A stretch of 64,000 nt of DNA from Mycobacterium sp. PO1 (GCF_017312405.1 NZ_BLTG01000009.1:62358-126357), one strand, 5' to 3'. Positions 1 through 8,615 are shown, counted from the stretch's first letter. Made by a program: numbers and translations. Notes: generated by a model from the letters alone, not told the origin.

Positions 1-431
1 ACTCGCAGTACCCCCTCGACGATCGCGGGGGCCCGCAACAACATCAGTTCCTGGTCGTGCTCGTATTCGTCCAGTCGTGCCCCGACTTGGGCGGCCGCTG
101 CAGCGAGTGCGGGATCGGCCTTACCGAGGATTATATGTGCCGGCGACACCATCAGCTTCAGGAGCGCGGCGGTGATCACGATGGGGGGAGCGTGGCCCGG
201 CGCGAAGAGAGACCCGTCGGCTGCGATGCCCGGGATCGGCAGTAGCAGCACATCAGCACCATCGACTGCCTCTTCCAGTCCGGCCACGCTGTGCACACCG
301 TCGATCGGCGTGTCCGCGCCGACGAATCCGTATGCCCGAACGGATGCGCCCGTCTGCGCGGCCAGCCTGGCGATCTCTTGCTCGCGCTCGTCACCACCGA
401 CGACTGCGATGGTGAGATCTGACCAGTTCAT
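1..431 (-). CDS. Dipicolinate synthase subunit A-like protein, N-terminal part (cut by window edge)
   Basis: The gene starts with ATG at 431 and runs off the left edge, so only about 143 N-terminal residues are visible. They read as a Rossmann-like start (LTIAVVGGDEREQEIARLA), then GADVLLLPIPG and a LxKAD-type segment, which is the layout of the N-terminal domain of dipicolinate synthase subunit A (SpoVFA/DpaA). In spore formers that enzyme makes dipicolinate from a dihydrodipicolinate precursor; mycobacteria do not make spores, so the substrate here is probably different. The ATG overlaps the stop of the opine-dehydrogenase-like gene (ATGA), so it is the last visible gene of the minus-strand operon. 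The family call rests on remembered sequence similarity; function is not known. Confidence 0.6.
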   Translation of the reverse strand, partial: MNWSDLTIAVVGGDEREQEIARLAAQTGASVRAYGFVGADTPIDGVHSVAGLEEAVDGADVLLLPIPGIAADGSLFAPGHAPPIVITAALLKLMVSPAHIILGKADPALAAAAAQVGARLDEYEHDQELMLLRAPAIVEGVLR

Positions 432-1528
432 AAGGCTCCACTTCTCACGAGACCCCGAAGCTCCTCCACGCTGTCCGTCTCCAGACCGATGTCGTGGAGC
501 CGCAGCCCCGTACGCGTCGGCTCCCCACGCAAGGCGCAATCCGCCAACGTCAGCAGTGCTCGCGCGACCGGCACGTCGACACCTGCGACAGCGGCCAATT
601 CGATCAGCGGCACTACGGCGAATCCGAAGTCCTCTCGGTAGTAGCGATGTCGGAGGGAAGCCGGTGCCGTGATCGAAGCGTTGGCCCGCCCGGTCGACAC
701 CGCCACCCTCAACTGCTCGTCGGTGGTGCCGTCGGCAGGCAGCGCATCGACTGTTCCGATAGCGAGCATCTCCATCATGAGTGGATCGAGTGTATGGCCG
801 TAAGCGCTTGCCACATTGAGCCTTTCATTGTCGAGATCAGCCATTACGGCCGCAACCGCAGGGGTGGTGGCGTCGGCGTAGTAGGCGAACTCACCTCCTG
901 TGGCCTCCACCCAGGCAGCCGCGAGGACTGCCGCCGGTGGATGCAGGACCATGTTGACGTTGGAAAGGCCTGTCGCGAACACATCGGATTGTGGCTTGCA
1001 CGCAGGCCACAAGCCGGTCGCAAAGGCCAGCGCCGCATCGTCGACACCGATCACCGCGGCGCGGACGCGCCGTGCCGTCCCGGTGATTCGTACGGTGGCG
1101 CCGGCACCTGTTCGCGCCACGTAGGTCATAGTCGACAGCTCGACGATCGATGGCCGTTCGACCCCGAGGCGGGCGAAACGTGAGGCGAAATGCGCCGCTC
1201 CCAAGGTGTGACCGGGGTTCAACACCAACGGAGTGCGTGACTTGAGTGTCGCCAGTTCGTCGGCCAGTGCGCGGTGACCCAGAGCGGGCAGACACACCAC
1301 CGCGACGTCGGCTCCGTCGAGCACTTCTCCCAAGGAGGTGGTCATGACCGGCAGCTCCGTGAAGCCGTCGCCCAATACGCCGCTGGCGTCCACTCCACCG
1401 GCCTGCCGGTAGGCGGCCAGCGTGGATTCACGGCGGTTCCACACCCGCACGGCGTGCCCACCCCCGGTGAGTTCGACTGCGGCGGAGAGGCCTCCTGCAC
1501 CAGCGCCGAGAACCGCGACCGTCGTCAC
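428..1528 (-). CDS. NAD/NADP octopine/nopaline (opine) dehydrogenase family protein
   Basis: A 366-residue oxidoreductase of the opine dehydrogenase family, which reductively joins an amino acid and a 2-oxo acid or runs the reverse reaction. The N-terminal Rossmann domain carries the dinucleotide motif GAGAGG (residues 8-13). The second domain carries the family segment LSTMTYVART (about 131-140) and NMVLHPP with the expected catalytic His196. The start is a GTG at 1528 that overlaps the stop of the upstream enolase-superfamily gene (GTGA); the longer reading frame upstream lies inside that gene. Its stop overlaps the start of the DpaA-like gene. Tight coupling with a dipicolinate-synthase-like protein suggests both act on an imine or secondary amine; this is inference. 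Confidence 0.75.
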   Translation of the reverse strand: MTTVAVLGAGAGGLSAAVELTGGGHAVRVWNRRESTLAAYRQAGGVDASGVLGDGFTELPVMTTSLGEVLDGADVAVVCLPALGHRALADELATLKSRTPLVLNPGHTLGAAHFASRFARLGVERPSIVELSTMTYVARTGAGATVRITGTARRVRAAVIGVDDAALAFATGLWPACKPQSDVFATGLSNVNMVLHPPAAVLAAAWVEATGGEFAYYADATTPAVAAVMADLDNERLNVASAYGHTLDPLMMEMLAIGTVDALPADGTTDEQLRVAVSTGRANASITAPASLRHRYYREDFGFAVVPLIELAAVAGVDVPVARALLTLADCALRGEPTRTGLRLHDIGLETDSVEELRGLVRSGAL

Positions 1529-2694
1529 ACCGGAACCGATTCGTCGGAGTACTTGTCGAGCTTGTCCTGGTCGACCTCGATCCCCAGTCCGGGACCGTCG
1601 GGGCAGAGCAGGATTCCGTCGCGGAAGGTGAACGGCTCGGTGATCAGGTCGTCGAGATAGTAGACACCTGCGATCCGGGGGCCCTGCGCGCCCTGCACGG
1701 TGGTAACCGGGCACACGCTCGGCAGGATGGCCGCCTCTGCGGCTACCCCGAGGTGCAGGTTGGCGGCCGTACCGATGCCGAACTCGATCGAGCCGCCGAC
1801 ATCGTGGTAGAGACCCATCGCCGCGGCGAACTCGGCTTGCTGGCGGGCGCGCCACAGGCCACCCGGCTTGGTCACGTAGCAACTGAAGCACTCTGCCGCC
1901 CCCCGCTGATGCAGTTCGAGGATATCGTGCACGGTCCACGCGGACTCGTCGGCCATGACGGGAACGCCGATCCGCCGGGCGACCTCAGCCAGACCATGTG
2001 CCCCCGATACCGGTTGCTCGCACAGCAGCAACCCGTATTCCTGCTGGCGCAGTGTGATTCGCACTGCTTCTGCGATGGTGGGGTAACCCTCGTTGGCATC
2101 CACACGCAACTCGACGTCGTCGCCGACAACTGCGCGCATCTGTCGCATGAGTTCGACATCGCGTTCACCGTCGATTCCAGTCTTGAGCTTGAAGACGGTG
2201 ATGCCCTCCGCGACCGCTGACTGGGCCTCTTCGAGCGCGTCGGCGATCGGCATCAGTCCCAGTGAATGGGTGATCCGCACGCCGTCACGGCATTTGCCGC
2301 CGAGCAACGTGTGTACCGGCACTCCCAGTGACTTGCCGGCGATGTCGTAGCAGGCGATGTCGATGGCGGCCTTGGCGTAGGGAGCCCCTTTGGCTACCCG
2401 GTCCATCGCACGGTGGACGATGCGGGGCTCGCGCGGATCCAAGCCGCGGATTGCCTCGAAGAGGTAGTCGCGGACCAAGGCCAACACCGTCTCGGGCGAT
2501 TCACCGCCATAACGCATCTGGGAGCCTCCCCAGGTGGGGATGGCGGGGGTTTCACCCCAGCCGTGGACACCTTCGTCGGTGTCGATCCGCACGATCGCAT
2601 GGTGGCCGATGCGTCGATGGGTGTTCCCGGCCCAAGAGTGTGTGCGCCGCAGCGGCAGCGTCACAAGGTAGATCTGACCGCCGACTATTCGCAT
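1525..2694 (-). CDS. Mandelate racemase / muconate lactonizing enzyme family protein (enolase superfamily)
   Basis: A 389-residue enolase-superfamily enzyme that abstracts the proton next to a carboxylate. The lid domain occupies roughly residues 1-130 and a TIM barrel follows. The muconate-lactonizing/dipeptide-epimerase subgroup signature is visible: KxK with Lys169 and Lys171, metal ligands Asp199 (RVDANEGY), Glu226 (CEQP) and Asp249/Glu250 (MADES), and a second-side lysine Lys276 (VTKPGG). All catalytic positions look intact, so it should be active. Substrate cannot be read from the sequence; neighbours suggest a cyclic or N-containing acid. It overlaps the following opine dehydrogenase gene by 4 nt and follows the tautomerase-VOC gene after 32 nt. 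Confidence 0.85.
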   Translation of the reverse strand: MRIVGGQIYLVTLPLRRTHSWAGNTHRRIGHHAIVRIDTDEGVHGWGETPAIPTWGGSQMRYGGESPETVLALVRDYLFEAIRGLDPREPRIVHRAMDRVAKGAPYAKAAIDIACYDIAGKSLGVPVHTLLGGKCRDGVRITHSLGLMPIADALEEAQSAVAEGITVFKLKTGIDGERDVELMRQMRAVVGDDVELRVDANEGYPTIAEAVRITLRQQEYGLLLCEQPVSGAHGLAEVARRIGVPVMADESAWTVHDILELHQRGAAECFSCYVTKPGGLWRARQQAEFAAAMGLYHDVGGSIEFGIGTAANLHLGVAAEAAILPSVCPVTTVQGAQGPRIAGVYYLDDLITEPFTFRDGILLCPDGPGLGIEVDQDKLDKYSDESVPV

Positions 2695-2726
2695 TGGTGC
2701 CTTCCGTTGTTGACCGACGGCCGTCT

Positions 2727-3302
2727 TCAGGTACCCGGCGCGTCACCGATCATCTCGACCTTGTTCCCATCGGGATCCAGCATGTAGAGGCTCAAACCGT
2801 AGCCGCTGGGTTCGGGACCGGACACGATGGTGATGCCACGCTCCTCGGCTCGTCTAGCGATCGCGGGCAGGTTGCGTGCCCGGAATGCCACGTGCTCAAC
2901 GGGATTGCCCCCGTCAGGCCGCCCGGTCGTGAGACCGAGACCCTGATGGGTGACCACCAGCGGCCGACCGTCGCGAAAGTCTTCCCGTTTGCGCACGGTG
3001 AGTCCGAGAAAGTCGATGTAGAAGTTCTCGGCCGCGGCCAAGTCGGTGGTCTGCAGGAGCAGATGACCCAGCCCGTATATCAGCGGCGGTTTCTCACTAC
3101 CCAGCACGCCGTGCCGTTCGATGTCGGATCCGAGGACACCGGCTCTGGCCCAGTCTTGTGGCGGATACTCACTGATGGCGACATGGAGGTGATCGGGGCT
3201 GGCTCCAGCATGCTCGACCATCGCATCGGTGATCGCCCGGGCCAGGCGGCGCTTCTGTTCGTCGGTGCGCCCATCCCACATGTGCACGGTGACAAAAGGC
3301 AT
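2727..3302 (-). CDS. 4-oxalocrotonate tautomerase / VOC (glyoxalase-type) domain fusion protein
   Basis: A 191-residue protein with two domains that are usually separate. Residues 1-62 are a 4-oxalocrotonate-tautomerase-like unit, including Pro2, which becomes the catalytic N-terminal proline after Met removal (MPFVTVHMWDGRTDEQKR). Residues 74-187 are a vicinal-oxygen-chelate domain with the expected metal ligands His80 (GLGHLLLQ), His137 (VEHVAF) and Glu183 (NKVEMIG), as in extradiol dioxygenases and glyoxalases. This implies enol-keto tautomerisation coupled to a metal-dependent step on the same molecule, in line with a ring or enol degradation route. There is no stop or frameshift between the domains. 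It lies in the minus-strand operon, 48 nt after the amidohydrolase stop. Confidence 0.85.
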   Translation of the reverse strand: MPFVTVHMWDGRTDEQKRRLARAITDAMVEHAGASPDHLHVAISEYPPQDWARAGVLGSDIERHGVLGSEKPPLIYGLGHLLLQTTDLAAAENFYIDFLGLTVRKREDFRDGRPLVVTHQGLGLTTGRPDGGNPVEHVAFRARNLPAIARRAEERGITIVSGPEPSGYGLSLYMLDPDGNKVEMIGDAPGT

Positions 3303-3350
3303 GTATCTCCTTTGCTTTGGTCTTCGAGATTGATTGGTAGTCGAGCCTGC

Positions 3351-4796
3351 TCAGTCGTAGAGAACGGTCGACGTCGGGGTCTGGGCGCCGAGACCTGCGC
3401 GCGCGACGATCGCGCGGGCCCGCGCGGTGGCTTCGGCGCGCAGGGCCTTCTCGTCGAGGGAAACCACTGCGCCGTCGCGGTAGACGAGCCTGCCCGCCAC
3501 CCAGGTCTGGCTGATGCTCGCGGTGCTGGCTGACCACCCCAGCGCCAGTACGGGATCGCCGTAGGGTATCCATTCCGGATGGTGCAGATCCCACAGCACG
3601 AAGTCGGCCTGCTTGCCGACCTCGATGGAACCGATCTCGTCGTCCCAGCCGAGTGCGCGGGCACCGTCTATCGTCGCCATCCGCAGCGCCCGGCGTGCGC
3701 CGATCAATGATTCGTCGAGCCGTGCGTCCTTGAACATCCCTGCCACAACGGGGATCTGCCGCATCAGGTTCATGTTTCCCGCCGCGGCGACGCCGTCGGT
3801 ACCGAGACCCACCGTGACGCCGGCCTCGAGCATCTCCGGGTATCGACCGATTGATGACGTGGCGCCTTTGCCCAGTTTGAGGGAGGAGAAGGGGCAGAAG
3901 GCGACGCTGGTGCCGGTGCTCGAAAGCAACTCGACCTCGGCGTCGGCGACAGCGACAGCATGGGCCAGCACCAGGTTCGGACCGAGGCCGTCGGTATCGC
4001 CGATTCGTGAGATCGGCCACTTCCCGTACTTCTTCTCGCTCACGTGGGCTTCTTCGATACTGCTCGCCAGGTGATATGTGGTCCCCACCCCCAGCTCTGC
4101 CGCCAGCGCCCGGGCGCCGACATGCAGTTCCAGCGAGCACGGCTCCTTCCCTTCAATGTTCACCCAACAGCGGATACGGCCGTCGGCGTGGCCGTTCCAT
4201 CGTCGTACCGCGTCGCCTAGCGCATCGAGGGCTTCGACATGGTTGGCGAAGAAGTGGTGTTCGACCATCTCCGGGGACCAGCCGGGCGGTAGCTCGGCTG
4301 GCGGGCGGTCAGCAGCGTGGCGCCCGACCACCCCCCTGATCCCGACCTCGGCGGCACCGGTGGCGGTGATGCCCGGATCGTTCTGCGCACCCATGTCCAG
4401 AAAGCACGTCGTGCCGTTGCGCAGCATCTCTGCGGCTCCCAGGCGAACGCTGACTCCCTCATCCTCCACCCCGACATGGGCGTAAAACGGCTTGCCCCAA
4501 TGAAAAACCCAGGTTCGCGTCGAGATGTTGTCGGGAAAGACAGCGCGAGAAAGGGTCTCGGAAAGGTGCACATGAGTATCGATGAATCCAGGGCTCAAGC
4601 CCAAGCCCCTGGCGTCTATCACGACATCGGTCCGGCGGGGAGGGTCCTGGCTCAGTACCTCGTCGGTCGTCCCGACCGCGGCAATGGTGTCGCCGTCGAT
4701 CACGACCGTCGCATCCCGCACCACGGTGTCGGTGGCGTCCACCGTCACAATCCAGTCGAGGTTTCTCAGGTAGGTCCGGTCAACCGTCGATGACAA
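3351..4796 (-). CDS. Amidohydrolase family protein (cytosine-deaminase / TrzA-like)
   Basis: A 481-residue metal-dependent amidohydrolase of the chlorohydrolase/adenosine-deaminase-like branch. The protein shows the metal motif FIDTHVHLSE (HxH at about residues 75 and 77), a third histidine in GTTYHLASS, a fourth in LVLAHAVAV and the catalytic aspartate in GLGTDGVAA. The C-terminal IGSIEVGKQADFVLWD strand is typical. The start is set at a TTG (4796) because a strong ribosome site, GGAGGGGA, lies 6 nt upstream; it overlaps the end of the upstream M24-type gene by 17 nt. A longer frame reaches 4862 but has no such site. Likely role: deamination or hydrolysis of a C-N bond in the compound imported by the linked ABC system (inference). 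Confidence 0.85.
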   Translation of the reverse strand: MSSTVDRTYLRNLDWIVTVDATDTVVRDATVVIDGDTIAAVGTTDEVLSQDPPRRTDVVIDARGLGLSPGFIDTHVHLSETLSRAVFPDNISTRTWVFHWGKPFYAHVGVEDEGVSVRLGAAEMLRNGTTCFLDMGAQNDPGITATGAAEVGIRGVVGRHAADRPPAELPPGWSPEMVEHHFFANHVEALDALGDAVRRWNGHADGRIRCWVNIEGKEPCSLELHVGARALAAELGVGTTYHLASSIEEAHVSEKKYGKWPISRIGDTDGLGPNLVLAHAVAVADAEVELLSSTGTSVAFCPFSSLKLGKGATSSIGRYPEMLEAGVTVGLGTDGVAAAGNMNLMRQIPVVAGMFKDARLDESLIGARRALRMATIDGARALGWDDEIGSIEVGKQADFVLWDLHHPEWIPYGDPVLALGWSASTASISQTWVAGRLVYRDGAVVSLDEKALRAEATARARAIVARAGLGAQTPTSTVLYD

Positions 4797-5925
4797 AGAG
4801 TTCCCCTCCGTCGAGGAGGTCGGAGATGACCTCGTAGCCGGTGTCGGTGACGGCGACGACATCTTTGACCTGGAACCCGAAGCGGTTCGGGATCATGGCG
4901 AAAGGCTCGACTCCGATGATCGCCCCGGACTCGATGACATCAGTCGATGTACCGCTCAGGTAGGGCAATTCGTGCATGTCGAGGCCCATGCCGTGGCCGA
5001 AGAACGCGATCGCATACTTGCTCAAAGGTCCCAACGCATCGACGTAGGTACGGTAGATCTGGCGGGGGTCAGCTCCTGGACGAATCATCCGCAGACCGGC
5101 CTGACGCGCCCCGCTCACCAGATCCCAGTGCCATTGGACGTCTTGACTGGGTTCACCGACCACTGCGGTGCGGGCGACGCCTGCCTGGTATCCGTCTCGG
5201 CCGCCGAAGATTTCGACTCGAACCACATCTCCGTGGTCGATCTTCCGTGATGTCGGCCCAGCGTTCGGGTATTGGCTCCCGAGCCCGGTCGCGGCGATCA
5301 GAAAACGATGTTCGCTGACACCGGAGGAGTACAACGCGGACACGATGCTTTCGCCCAGTTCGGTTTCGGACTGCCCTACCGCCGCCGCTTCCAGGCCGAC
5401 CCGTAACGCGTTGTCGGCGGCCAGCGACAACTGGCGGATGGTATCGAGTTCGCCGCGGGTCTTGCTTGCGCGCAGAAGTTCCAGGTCGTCGTCGATGGCG
5501 ACCCAGGTCACGTCAGGTAGCGCGGCGCGCAGCCGGTCCAGCCGCACGGCGGGGATGAAGTCCGTTTCGATCCCGATCCGTAACGGTCCGGTGCCCCAAC
5601 TATGCCCGATGAGGCCGGCCAAGGCCACCATCGGTTCCTCGACGAATTCCTTCCACACCACCAGCGGAACTCCCGGCATCGCGTCGGTGACGAAGCTGCG
5701 CTCCATGTCGATCACCAATACGCCCGCCAAGTCGTCAGGACCGATCAGAGCTGCGGCATGGCGCCAGCGCATCAACGGATGTGACACGATCCGTAGACCG
5801 GTGGCGTAGGTGAAACCCTGCGGGGAGAGCAACACCGTGCCGTCGAGGTTCCGGCGCCGCACCAGGTCCGCGATTCTGCCGACCGTCTCTCTGGGCGATA
5901 GGGGTGCGGTCTTCTCAACTGTCAC
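4780..5925 (-). CDS. M24-family (creatinase/prolidase fold) protein with degenerate metal site
   Basis: A 381-residue pita-bread protein: an N-terminal creatinase-type domain (about 1-150) and an M24 catalytic domain (about 155-375). Only part of the dimetal site of methionyl/Xaa-Pro peptidases is present. His311 (FFGHGMGLDMHE) and Glu340 (GVEPF) remain, but the two aspartates are Glu238 and Gly249, the last glutamate is Lys354, and the usual catalytic histidine before the first strand is Asn221. Creatinase also lacks the metal ligands, so this is more likely a creatinase-like C-N hydrolase, or a non-peptidase, than an aminopeptidase. GTG start at 5925, overlapping the permease stop by 11 nt. 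Confidence 0.8.
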   Translation of the reverse strand: MTVEKTAPLSPRETVGRIADLVRRRNLDGTVLLSPQGFTYATGLRIVSHPLMRWRHAAALIGPDDLAGVLVIDMERSFVTDAMPGVPLVVWKEFVEEPMVALAGLIGHSWGTGPLRIGIETDFIPAVRLDRLRAALPDVTWVAIDDDLELLRASKTRGELDTIRQLSLAADNALRVGLEAAAVGQSETELGESIVSALYSSGVSEHRFLIAATGLGSQYPNAGPTSRKIDHGDVVRVEIFGGRDGYQAGVARTAVVGEPSQDVQWHWDLVSGARQAGLRMIRPGADPRQIYRTYVDALGPLSKYAIAFFGHGMGLDMHELPYLSGTSTDVIESGAIIGVEPFAMIPNRFGFQVKDVVAVTDTGYEVISDLLDGGELFVIDG

Positions 5926-6727
5926 GGTGACTCCAACTGACGATGCGCCGGTCGAGGAGTTCGACGACGAGATACGAGCCGTAACCCATCAGCGCGAGCA
6001 CGACGACCAGGGCGAACGACTCGGCGATCTGTAGTTGAGAGTTGAACGTCGTGATCATCACACCCAAACCGATGTTTCCGCCGACGAATTCGCCCACGAT
6101 CGCGCCGACGAGAGAAGCCGGAACGGCCAGCCGCAGGCCTGCGAAGATGGTCGGCAGTGAAGCCGGGAGCAGCAGCTTGCGGAACATCGTCCATCTGGAC
6201 GCGCCCAGTGAGCGCAACAACGTGCGTGCGTCCTGATCGGCGGCGTTGAGGCCCACAACCACGGCGACCAGGACAGGGAAGAAGCAGGACAATGCCGCGA
6301 AGAAGACGCGGGGGGCGATCCCGAAGCCGAACCAGATCAAGAACAGCGGCGCGATGGCCACCTGCGGAGTGCTCTGTACGGCGACTGCCAGCGGATACAC
6401 TGACTTGCGGGCAAAGTTGCTGATGCCGATGATCAGGCCGGAGGCGAAGCCCAATCCGACTCCCATTGTGAATCCGGCGGTAGCCTCGAATGCCGTCCAG
6501 TAGAAGTTCTCCCAGAAGTACTGTTGGCCGGCCAGCACGAACAATGCCTGCACGATTTCGCTCGGCGGCGGCACGATCAGGGGGTTGACCAACCCGAGGC
6601 GTGACGCGGCTTCCAGCAGGGCAAGCATCGCCAGTAGCGTCAAAACTGGCCAGATCCATGCTGTTCGGGTGTGTTTGGCGATGGTCGGCGACTGCGGTTT
6701 CGCGTGTCCGCCGACGGTAGCTGTCAT
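5915..6727 (-). CDS. ABC transporter permease (NitT/TauT/SsuC family)
   Basis: A 270-residue inner-membrane permease. Hydrophobic segments cover about residues 25-45, 80-105, 110-135, 140-160, 195-220 and 235-260, and the cytoplasmic loop for contact with the ATPase (LRSLGASRWTMFRKLLLPASLP) has the family's EAA-type pattern. It belongs to the SsuC/TauC group, which imports nitrate, sulfonates, taurine or small heterocycles together with a single-domain ATPase and a lipoprotein receptor, both encoded just upstream. Its start overlaps the ATPase stop by 4 nt. The residue spans of the membrane helices are estimates from hydrophobicity by eye. Confidence 0.9.
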   Translation of the reverse strand: MTATVGGHAKPQSPTIAKHTRTAWIWPVLTLLAMLALLEAASRLGLVNPLIVPPPSEIVQALFVLAGQQYFWENFYWTAFEATAGFTMGVGLGFASGLIIGISNFARKSVYPLAVAVQSTPQVAIAPLFLIWFGFGIAPRVFFAALSCFFPVLVAVVVGLNAADQDARTLLRSLGASRWTMFRKLLLPASLPTIFAGLRLAVPASLVGAIVGEFVGGNIGLGVMITTFNSQLQIAESFALVVVLALMGYGSYLVVELLDRRIVSWSHRDS

Positions 6728-7548
6728 AGTTGCTGCTCGGAGATGTTGTCGGCGAGAGTTTTTCGTATTGCTGCAACCAATGCGACGGCTTCCTGGCTGT
6801 CCATCACTTCCGGGGTGCGCGGCTTGGGTAGATCGACGGTCACCCGGTCGACGACCTGTCCCGGTCTCGGCGTCATCACCACGACTTCGTCGGACAGGGC
6901 GACCGCTTCGCTGATGTTGTGGGTGACGTACACGATGGTGCGATTGAGCCGCCGCTGCATCGAAGCGACTTCCTGGTCGAGGCGTTCTCGGGTGAACTCG
7001 TCGAGGGCGGCGAAGGGTTCGTCCATCAGCAGAACGTCGGGCTCGAAGATGAGCAGCCGGGCGAGACTTGCCCGTTGTTGCATGCCGCCGCTGAGTTCCC
7101 AGGGCTGTTTGTGCTCGAACCCGCGCAGGCCGACCATCTCGATGAGGTCCATCGCACGGGCCCGAGCCGCCGAGCGGTCCAGACGGAGCACCTCGACGGG
7201 CAGCAGGATGTTGTCCAATGTGCTGCGCCAGGGCAGCAGGACAGGTGACTGGAGCATGATCCCGCAGTCGGCGCGCCCGGCGCTGGCGGGCTTGTCGTTG
7301 ATCGTGACGGCCCCGGTACTGGGTTCGACCAGCCCGGCGATCATCTTCAGCAGTGTGGATTTGCCGCAGCCACTGGGGCCGACGAGGGATACCACGTCAC
7401 CCTTGTGGACTGTCAGGTCGACATCGGTCAGTGCGACCACGTCGCCCCCGTTCCGGGTCGGGTATGTCCGCGAGGCACCGGAGACCGAGATGATTGTTGG
7501 TGAGCTGGCGAGTGCGCCGTCGTTGAGCATGGCGGTCGGCGAGCACAT
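6724..7548 (-). CDS. ABC transporter ATP-binding protein (NitT/TauT/SsuB family)
   Basis: A 274-residue ATPase that powers the adjacent permease. It shows Walker A GPSGCGKSTLLK, the signature ELSGGMQQRASLARLL, Walker B DVLLMDEPFAALD and the switch histidine in VYVTHNISEAV, all in normal order. The start is placed at ATG 7548, which overlaps the stop of the substrate-binding-protein gene (TGATG); a GTG at 7551 and an ATG at 7530 are alternatives. The longer frame to 7743 lies inside the binding-protein gene and is rejected. Single-domain ATPases of this kind form homodimers in the nitrate/sulfonate/taurine importer group. Confidence 0.92.
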   Translation of the reverse strand: MCSPTAMLNDGALASSPTIISVSGASRTYPTRNGGDVVALTDVDLTVHKGDVVSLVGPSGCGKSTLLKMIAGLVEPSTGAVTINDKPASAGRADCGIMLQSPVLLPWRSTLDNILLPVEVLRLDRSAARARAMDLIEMVGLRGFEHKQPWELSGGMQQRASLARLLIFEPDVLLMDEPFAALDEFTRERLDQEVASMQRRLNRTIVYVTHNISEAVALSDEVVVMTPRPGQVVDRVTVDLPKPRTPEVMDSQEAVALVAAIRKTLADNISEQQL

Positions 7549-8591
7549 CACCGAGTGCTGTTGATCTGGTCGATGTAGTCGTTGGTGAACACGTCGCCGA
7601 AGGGAACCTCCATGGTGCCGTACACCGCGTTGAGGAGGGTGCTGGTCGACTGCTCGTCGATGTAGCCCCAGCGGTCGCCGATGGGTTCGGTGCCCTGTGA
7701 TGCCAGATCGACCGAGTAGGAGGCAGTTTCGGGATCGGTGCAACCTTCAGGAGCTTGCTGGCAGACGATCTCGACAGCCTCGGCCTGATTGGTCATGATC
7801 CAGTCGGCGGCCTGCAGCCAGCCGCTGGCGAGCTTGATGGCGATCTCGGTCTTGGCGGGGTCCTCGAGCAGGGAGTCAGGGACGACCATCATGTTGCCGG
7901 GCAGGTTGGCGAATTCTTCGGGCATGATCGACCGCAATTCCATTCCGGCGCCCATCTCCATGGCGGCCATGTCGCCGCCGCCGTGGGCATAGGCTTGGAT
8001 CTGGTCGGTCTGAAAGGCGTTGACCACCGCCGCGCCGCCTCCGCCGACGATCGGTTCGTCCCACTCGGTCACGCCGACGGAATTCATCACCGCTGCGACG
8101 ATCGGGATGGCTCCGTCGGTTGCGGATGTGACGCCGATGGCTTTGCCTTGGAGGTCGGCGGCTGTTTGGATGGCGCTGTTGTCGGCGGGCACGCTCAGCA
8201 TCGCCACGTCTCCGTGGGTGAGCATGGCGATCGCGGTGATCGGAGCGCCCTCCAAGGCTCCGCCGTAGACGGCCTGGGCGCTTGCCGCACCGTAGTCGGC
8301 GTTGCCGGCGACGATCTGCTGCACGACGTTCGACGAGCCGTCGGTGCCGATGCCGCTGACATCGAGCCCCATTTCCGGCCAGAACTTGTCCGCGGCGACG
8401 AGGAATGCGGCCCAGTCGATACCCAAGGTCGCCGGCAACACCATGTCGACGCTGGTCATGCCACCTTCAGCCGAGGTGGACTCGGCAGCGTTGTCCGAGG
8501 AACACGCGACCAGAGCCGCGCCGGTCAACACGCTGGATGCCACCGCAAGCGAGCGGAACAGGGATTTCTTGCCGTGAACTGCCATTTTCAC
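7548..8591 (-). CDS. ABC transporter substrate-binding lipoprotein (NMT1/TauA-like)
   Basis: A 347-residue exported receptor and the first gene of the minus-strand cluster. The N-terminus has basic residues, a hydrophobic stretch and a lipobox ending at Cys30 (LTGAALVAC), so the mature protein should be a lipid-anchored receptor. The rest resembles NMT1/TauA-type periplasmic-binding proteins (GLDVSGIGTDGSSNVVQQIVAG; LQGKAIGVTSATDG). Ligand specificity is not readable. ATG at 8591, with a second ATG at 8585. The 120 nt before it should hold the promoter of the whole transporter-catabolic operon. Confidence 0.9.
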   Translation of the reverse strand: MKMAVHGKKSLFRSLAVASSVLTGAALVACSSDNAAESTSAEGGMTSVDMVLPATLGIDWAAFLVAADKFWPEMGLDVSGIGTDGSSNVVQQIVAGNADYGAASAQAVYGGALEGAPITAIAMLTHGDVAMLSVPADNSAIQTAADLQGKAIGVTSATDGAIPIVAAVMNSVGVTEWDEPIVGGGGAAVVNAFQTDQIQAYAHGGGDMAAMEMGAGMELRSIMPEEFANLPGNMMVVPDSLLEDPAKTEIAIKLASGWLQAADWIMTNQAEAVEIVCQQAPEGCTDPETASYSVDLASQGTEPIGDRWGYIDEQSTSTLLNAVYGTMEVPFGDVFTNDYIDQINSTR

Positions 8592-8615
8592 CTAGCGCCT
8601 CTCGGATCCGCATCT

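Noticed and set aside
4797..4862. Earlier start of the amidohydrolase at 4862
   Set aside because: The extra residues are Ser/Pro/Thr-rich and lie within the upstream gene; the TTG at 4796 has a strong ribosome site.
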